Under the pieces are notes generated by a model. That model had not been told where the DNA came from. It did not search any database and was given only the letters and a program-made list of their open reading frames with translations. A program made the position numbers and the translations under genes. Shown here in pieces: positions 5,080 to 8,720 of a DNA stretch of 8,720 nt. Position 1 is the first letter of the stretch. Each line of letters opens with the position of its first letter. Source of the stretch: Terriglobia bacterium (GTDB lineage: Bacteria > Acidobacteriota > Terriglobia > UBA7540); NCBI GenBank assembly GCA_030040455.1, contig JASHTR010000312.1:1-8720 (forward strand), written 5' to 3'.

Positions 5080-7867
5080 CTGGCGGGACTTTCAAGGTGT
5101 CAATGCGGGTTTTGTGGCGGAGCTCTACGAGCGTTTTCGCCACAACCCCAACTCGGTGGATGCCGAGGCACGAGCGTTCTTTGAGAAGGCGGCTGCTCCG
5201 CCCGCGCCATCCCGCGCTCCGGCGGCTACCTTAGCCATCGATAAGATTGTGGCTGCGGTGAATCTGGCAGAATCGATTCGCAAGTTCGGCAATCTGGCCG
5301 CGCAGCTTGATCCTTTGGGCAGCAAGCTGCCGGGCGACCCTTCACTCCTTCCCGGAACGCATGGCATCACCGAAGAAGACCTGCGTGAACTGCCGGCAAA
5401 CATTATCGCCGGTCCGGTGGCCGCAGGGGCTTCCAATGCCCTGGACGTCATCGACGTGCTGCGAAAGATTTATTGCTCGCACAGCGGCTACGATTACGCG
5501 CACCTTCGCGTTCCGGAGGAGCGCGAGTGGCTCACCCGGGTGACCGAATCAGGAACTTTTCGTCCGCCCGCAGATCCGGTCAACGAGGTGGCGATTCTCG
5601 ATCGCCTCACGCAGGAAGGTGTGTTCGAGCTCTTCCTCCATCGCACTTTCCCCGGCAAAACACGCTTTTCGATTGAGGGCCTGGGGATGCTCATCCCGAT
5701 TCTCGATGCGGTCATCAGCGCGGCCGCTGAGGCCAATGTGGGACAAATCCTCATCGGCATGGGGCATCGCGGCCGGTTGAACGTGCTGGCTCACGTGCTG
5801 AACAAGCCCTACGCGCAGATTCTTGCGGAGTTCAAGGACCCGGTCAAAGCCAGCAAATACCGGGGCGATCTGGGCTGGACCGGCGACGTGAAATACCACT
5901 CCGGGGGACGCTGGTCCCTGGCGACCGACAATATCATGGCTCTTGTCATCTCCATGGCACCGAACCCAAGCCATTTGGAGGCCGTTTATCCGGTGGTCAT
6001 GGGAATGGCCCGGGCGGGGGGTACGCGCGTGGATAAACCGGGCGCATCGCGCTTCGACCCCAGTCGAACTCTTCCCATCCTCATTCATGGCGATGCCGCG
6101 TTCCCCGGTCAGGGCGTAGTGGCTGAGACCCTCAATCTTTTCCGGCTGCCGGGCTATCACACAGGCGGCGCCGTCCATATCATCGCTAACAACCAGATCG
6201 GGTTTACCACGCCGCCGGAGGAAGGCAGAAGCACGCTTTTTGCCAGCGACCTCGCGCGCGGTTTCCGCATTCCCATTGTCCACGTCAACGCCGATGATCC
6301 CGAGGCGTCGATCGAGGCTGCCCGGATGGCCTACGCTTATCGCGCGCGGTTTCAGAAGGACTTTCTCATCGATCTGGTCGGCTATCGACGCTACGGTCAC
6401 AACGAGGGTGACGAGCCCAGCTTCACTCAGCCGCTCCTGTACCAGAAAATTGCAGACCACCCCAGCGTGCGCAAGCTCTGGGTAAAGACGCTGATCGAGC
6501 GAGGTGTCATCCGCGAGGGGTTTGCCGAAGAGCTGGTGCGCAAGCACATGGAACACATTCAAGGCGTGTTTGATTCGCTTGAGCCTGAAAGAAGCCTGGG
6601 TGAGTCGGTGCCGGAGCCTCCCAAGCCGGGCACGGCGCGGCAGGCCCGGACCGCGTTGCCGATAGAGCGGCTGAGCGAAATGAATGAGGCCTTGAGCCAC
6701 CTTCCTGAGGGATTCGTCATCAGCCGCAAGCTGGGGCGGGCGCTCGAGCGCAAGCGGGGGATCTTCAGCAGGCCGGACGAGAGAACCATCGATTGGGCTG
6801 CGGCGGAAGAGCTGGCCTGGGCCTCCATCCTGGCCGAGGGCATCGCCATTCGCGTCAGCGGGCAAGACGTGGAGCGCGGAACCTTCAGCCAGCGTCACGC
6901 TGTCTTGTACGACACGCGCACCGGCGAACCTTTCATTCCCTTGCAGGCGTTCGCCCAAGCGAACGCTGCCTTCGAGATCTGTAACAGTCCGCTTTCGGAA
7001 AACGCGGTTCTGGCGTTTGAGTATGGATACAACGTTAATGAGCCTGGCCGCCTGGTGATTTGGGAGGCACAATACGGTGACTTCATCAACAGCGCTCAGA
7101 CGGTGCTTGATGAATTCGTCGTCTCGGCGCGCGCCAAGTGGGGCCTGACGCCCTCACTTGTCTTGTTGCTCCCACACGGCCTTGAAGGGCAGGGGCCGGA
7201 CCATTCAAGCGCCCGGCCGGAACGCTTCCTCCAATCTGCCGCGGCCATCAATCTGCGCATCGCCAACTGCACGACGGCAGCGCAATATTATCACCTCCTC
7301 CGAAGGCAGGCGTTATTGCTGCAAAAGGACCCGCTCCCTCTTGTGGTGCTTACCCCCAAAAGCCTGCTGCGCCATCCGCTCGTTGCCTCAACGCCTCGGG
7401 AGTTGGCAGAAGGGTGCTGGCAGCCGGTGATTGACGATGAGCAAGCTCGTGAGCGGAGGGACCGCATTCGCCGCCTGATTTTTTGCAGCGGCAAAATTTA
7501 TGTGGATCTTGTGGCGGCACCCGAGCTGCAGCCGACGGGAAGCATTGCCGTCTGCCGCCTCGAACAGATATATCCCTTTCCGGAGGATGATTTACGTGAA
7601 GTGCTTGCTCGTTATCCCGCCTGCGACGAGGTCGTCTGGCTGCAAGAGGAGCCTCGCAACATGGGGGCCTGGGAATTTGTGCGTCTGCAACTCGCGCGAC
7701 TGATCGACGGCCGCTGTCCCTTGCATTACATCGGACGCCCGCGCAGCTCGAGTCCTGCTGAGGGCTCCTCTGGCTGGTACGCGCTCGATCAGGAAATACT
7801 CATCGAGCAGGCCTTTGCAATGAAAGAGGTACCCATAGAAGAAACGGTGGTGCTGAAGAAGGATTGA
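5072..7867 (+). CDS. sucA: 2-Oxoglutarate dehydrogenase E1 component
   Basis: This ThDP enzyme decarboxylates 2-oxoglutarate and succinylates the lipoyl arm of SucB in the TCA cycle. From ATG the protein has 931 residues, about the same as E. coli SucA (933). The N-terminal segment MNDWRDFQGVNAGFVAELYE, with NPNSVDAEARAFFE after it, is the family's E2-contacting region (about 1-40). The E1 core (about 190-500) has GMGHRGRLNV with H232, APNPSHLE, and the ThDP motif HGDAAFPGQG (GDA at 340-342) followed by NN at 373-374. The transketolase-like pyrimidine domain (about 575-765) has SGQDVERGTFSQRH near 596-609. The C-terminal domain has EEPRNMGAWEF. An in-frame TAA at 5063-5065 limits the start to TTG 5066 or ATG 5072. 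ATG fits the family N-terminus, although no clear Shine-Dalgarno sequence precedes it. It is followed by sucB after two bases. Confidence 0.97.
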   Translation: MNDWRDFQGVNAGFVAELYERFRHNPNSVDAEARAFFEKAAAPPAPSRAPAATLAIDKIVAAVNLAESIRKFGNLAAQLDPLGSKLPGDPSLLPGTHGITEEDLRELPANIIAGPVAAGASNALDVIDVLRKIYCSHSGYDYAHLRVPEEREWLTRVTESGTFRPPADPVNEVAILDRLTQEGVFELFLHRTFPGKTRFSIEGLGMLIPILDAVISAAAEANVGQILIGMGHRGRLNVLAHVLNKPYAQILAEFKDPVKASKYRGDLGWTGDVKYHSGGRWSLATDNIMALVISMAPNPSHLEAVYPVVMGMARAGGTRVDKPGASRFDPSRTLPILIHGDAAFPGQGVVAETLNLFRLPGYHTGGAVHIIANNQIGFTTPPEEGRSTLFASDLARGFRIPIVHVNADDPEASIEAARMAYAYRARFQKDFLIDLVGYRRYGHNEGDEPSFTQPLLYQKIADHPSVRKLWVKTLIERGVIREGFAEELVRKHMEHIQGVFDSLEPERSLGESVPEPPKPGTARQARTALPIERLSEMNEALSHLPEGFVISRKLGRALERKRGIFSRPDERTIDWAAAEELAWASILAEGIAIRVSGQDVERGTFSQRHAVLYDTRTGEPFIPLQAFAQANAAFEICNSPLSENAVLAFEYGYNVNEPGRLVIWEAQYGDFINSAQTVLDEFVVSARAKWGLTPSLVLLLPHGLEGQGPDHSSARPERFLQSAAAINLRIANCTTAAQYYHLLRRQALLLQKDPLPLVVLTPKSLLRHPLVASTPRELAEGCWQPVIDDEQARERRDRIRRLIFCSGKIYVDLVAAPELQPTGSIAVCRLEQIYPFPEDDLREVLARYPACDEVVWLQEEPRNMGAWEFVRLQLARLIDGRCPLHYIGRPRSSSPAEGSSGWYALDQEILIEQAFAMKEVPIEETVVLKKD
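7857..7863 (+). promoter_or_regulatory. Ribosome binding site of sucB inside the sucA 3' end
   Basis: AGAAGGA lies within the last codons of sucA, 6 bases before the sucB ATG at 7870. It is a strong Shine-Dalgarno match at ideal spacing, and it fixes the sucB start. It shows that sucB is translated from the sucA mRNA, probably with translational coupling because the sucA stop (7865-7867) sits between site and start. Confidence 0.85.
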
Positions 7868-7869
7868 AG

Positions 7870-8720
7870 ATGCCGACCAAAATTGTAGTGCCTGAGCTGG
7901 GTGAATCCGTCTTGGAAGCGACGGTGGGCCACTGGCGCAAGAAAGAAGGCGATCGCGTGAGCCCTGGAGAAGTGGTCGTGGAGCTTGAGACGGATAAGGT
8001 GGACCTCGAAGTGGGAGCGGAGCATCAAGGCGTTCTCGCAAAAGTCGAGCGCAAAGAGGGCGAAGACGTCAAGATCGGCGACGTTCTTGGCTGGCTTGAA
8101 GAAGTTGCGCCGGAAGCTCACCGGGGCACCGAGGCTAGCGCTCAGGTGGCGGCAACGCAAGGAGCTTCTCCTGCCCCCCCTGTTTCCTCCGCGCCGCCTT
8201 CACCTTCCCCTTCGGCGCCCGCATCACGCGGCCCTTCGGCAGAAGAGATTTCCACGCCCTCCGCCCGCCGCCTGGCGCGGGAGCAGGGCGTCAATCTTGC
8301 CGAGGTGCCCGTCCTCACGCCGGGCACCCGTGTCACAAAGGAAAGCGTCAAGGACCTCGCTGGCACGGGGAGCGTTCCACTTCGGAGCGCCGAGCCGGTT
8401 CTGCGCCGAACGTCCGACGAGTCGGCTGAACGCGAGGAGCGCATCCGTATGTCTCGCCGCCGGATGACGATTGCCCAAAGGCTTGTGGAAGCTCAGCACA
8501 CTGCGGCACTGCTGACCACGTTCAATGAAATTGATATGGGTGCCATCCTCGAGCTTCGCAAGCGGCGCAAGGAGGCCTTTGAGAAAAAGTACGGGGTGAG
8601 CCTCGGGATTGTCTCATTTTTTGTCAAAGCTTCGATTGCCGCGCTGCGCCAGTTTCCCCGGCTGAACTCTGAAATTCAGGGCGACGAGATGGTGCTGAAG
8701 CACTACTATGATATCGGCGT
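7870..8720 (+). CDS. sucB: 2-Oxoglutarate dehydrogenase E2, dihydrolipoamide succinyltransferase; 3' end outside window
   Basis: SucB is the E2 core of the 2-oxoglutarate dehydrogenase complex and transfers the succinyl group from its lipoyl arm to CoA. The first 283 codons are present. The lipoyl domain (about 1-78) begins MPTKIVVPELGESVLEATVG and has the lipoylated lysine K43 in ETDKVDLEV. A Ser/Pro/Ala-rich linker spans about 80-127. The subunit-binding domain (about 128-164) begins STPSARRLAREQGV. The catalytic domain starts near 190 with RIRMSRRRMTIAQRLVEAQH and LLTTFNEIDM, the latter a succinyltransferase signature that separates it from the acetyltransferase AceF. The HxxxD active site lies beyond the right edge. 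In the subunit-binding domain the usual GTGPGGR loop reads VLTPGTR (148-154) and the usual KED is KES, so the E3/E1 contact may be altered. An E3 gene is not seen on this strand within the window. Confidence 0.95.
   Translation, partial: MPTKIVVPELGESVLEATVGHWRKKEGDRVSPGEVVVELETDKVDLEVGAEHQGVLAKVERKEGEDVKIGDVLGWLEEVAPEAHRGTEASAQVAATQGASPAPPVSSAPPSPSPSAPASRGPSAEEISTPSARRLAREQGVNLAEVPVLTPGTRVTKESVKDLAGTGSVPLRSAEPVLRRTSDESAEREERIRMSRRRMTIAQRLVEAQHTAALLTTFNEIDMGAILELRKRRKEAFEKKYGVSLGIVSFFVKASIAALRQFPRLNSEIQGDEMVLKHYYDIG

Noticed and set aside
4799..5143. 114-codon minus-strand ORF filling much of the divergent region
   Set aside because: It begins inside sucA, reads through the inverted-repeat units and the terminator, and its Arg/His/Cys-rich product has no recognisable motif.
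5549..7072. 507-codon open frame on the minus strand inside sucA
   Set aside because: It is fully antisense to a strongly conserved gene, shows no domain I recognise, and long antisense frames are common in GC-rich genes.
8251..8361. Possible frameshift in the SucB subunit-binding domain
   Set aside because: The frame is continuous, with normal family sequence on both sides, so the region is divergent rather than broken.

Overview
The window is a well-preserved bacterial chromosome segment, GC-rich by eye, that encodes two 2-oxoacid dehydrogenase complexes in divergent operons. On the minus strand the order is aceE (pyruvate dehydrogenase E1, homodimeric type), aceF (dihydrolipoamide acetyltransferase E2) and the 5' part of lpdA (dihydrolipoyl dehydrogenase E3), which runs off the left edge. 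On the plus strand are sucA (2-oxoglutarate dehydrogenase E1) and the 5' two-thirds of sucB (dihydrolipoamide succinyltransferase E2), which runs off the right edge. All five proteins keep the cofactor and catalytic motifs visible in the window, and I see no frameshift.

Layout: 1-293 lpdA (minus, partial); 294-442 spacer with an AT-rich palindrome; 443-1750 aceF (minus); 1751-1853 spacer; 1854-4532 aceE (minus); 4533-5071 divergent control region of about 540 bases; 5072-7867 sucA (plus); 7870-8720 sucB (plus, partial, two bases after the sucA stop). No RNA gene, insertion sequence, integrase, CRISPR array or phage gene was recognised.

Functionally the left operon converts pyruvate to acetyl-CoA, and the right operon converts 2-oxoglutarate to succinyl-CoA in the TCA cycle. 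Both complexes need an E3, and the only one visible is lpdA in the PDH operon, so it may serve both. An aerobic bacterium with an oxidative TCA cycle is suggested. Homodimeric AceE with a single-lipoyl AceF, and the SucA N-terminal style, would fit Acidobacteriota or a similar environmental lineage. That is an impression, not a demonstrated assignment.

The genes are conventional; the unusual material is in the divergent control region. It holds a 23-base dyad (4824-4846), a strong plus-strand intrinsic terminator with no recognisable gene upstream of it (4862-4890), and a nearly perfect 53-base hairpin (4970-5022) about 50 bases before sucA. That hairpin belongs to four alternating inverted copies of a degenerate purine-rich unit, which could form mutually exclusive structures. 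sucA has no clear Shine-Dalgarno site, and its ATG lies inside a possible 9-codon upstream ORF. These features make an RNA- or operator-based control of sucA the main candidate for something undescribed. A dispersed intergenic repeat is the main alternative explanation.
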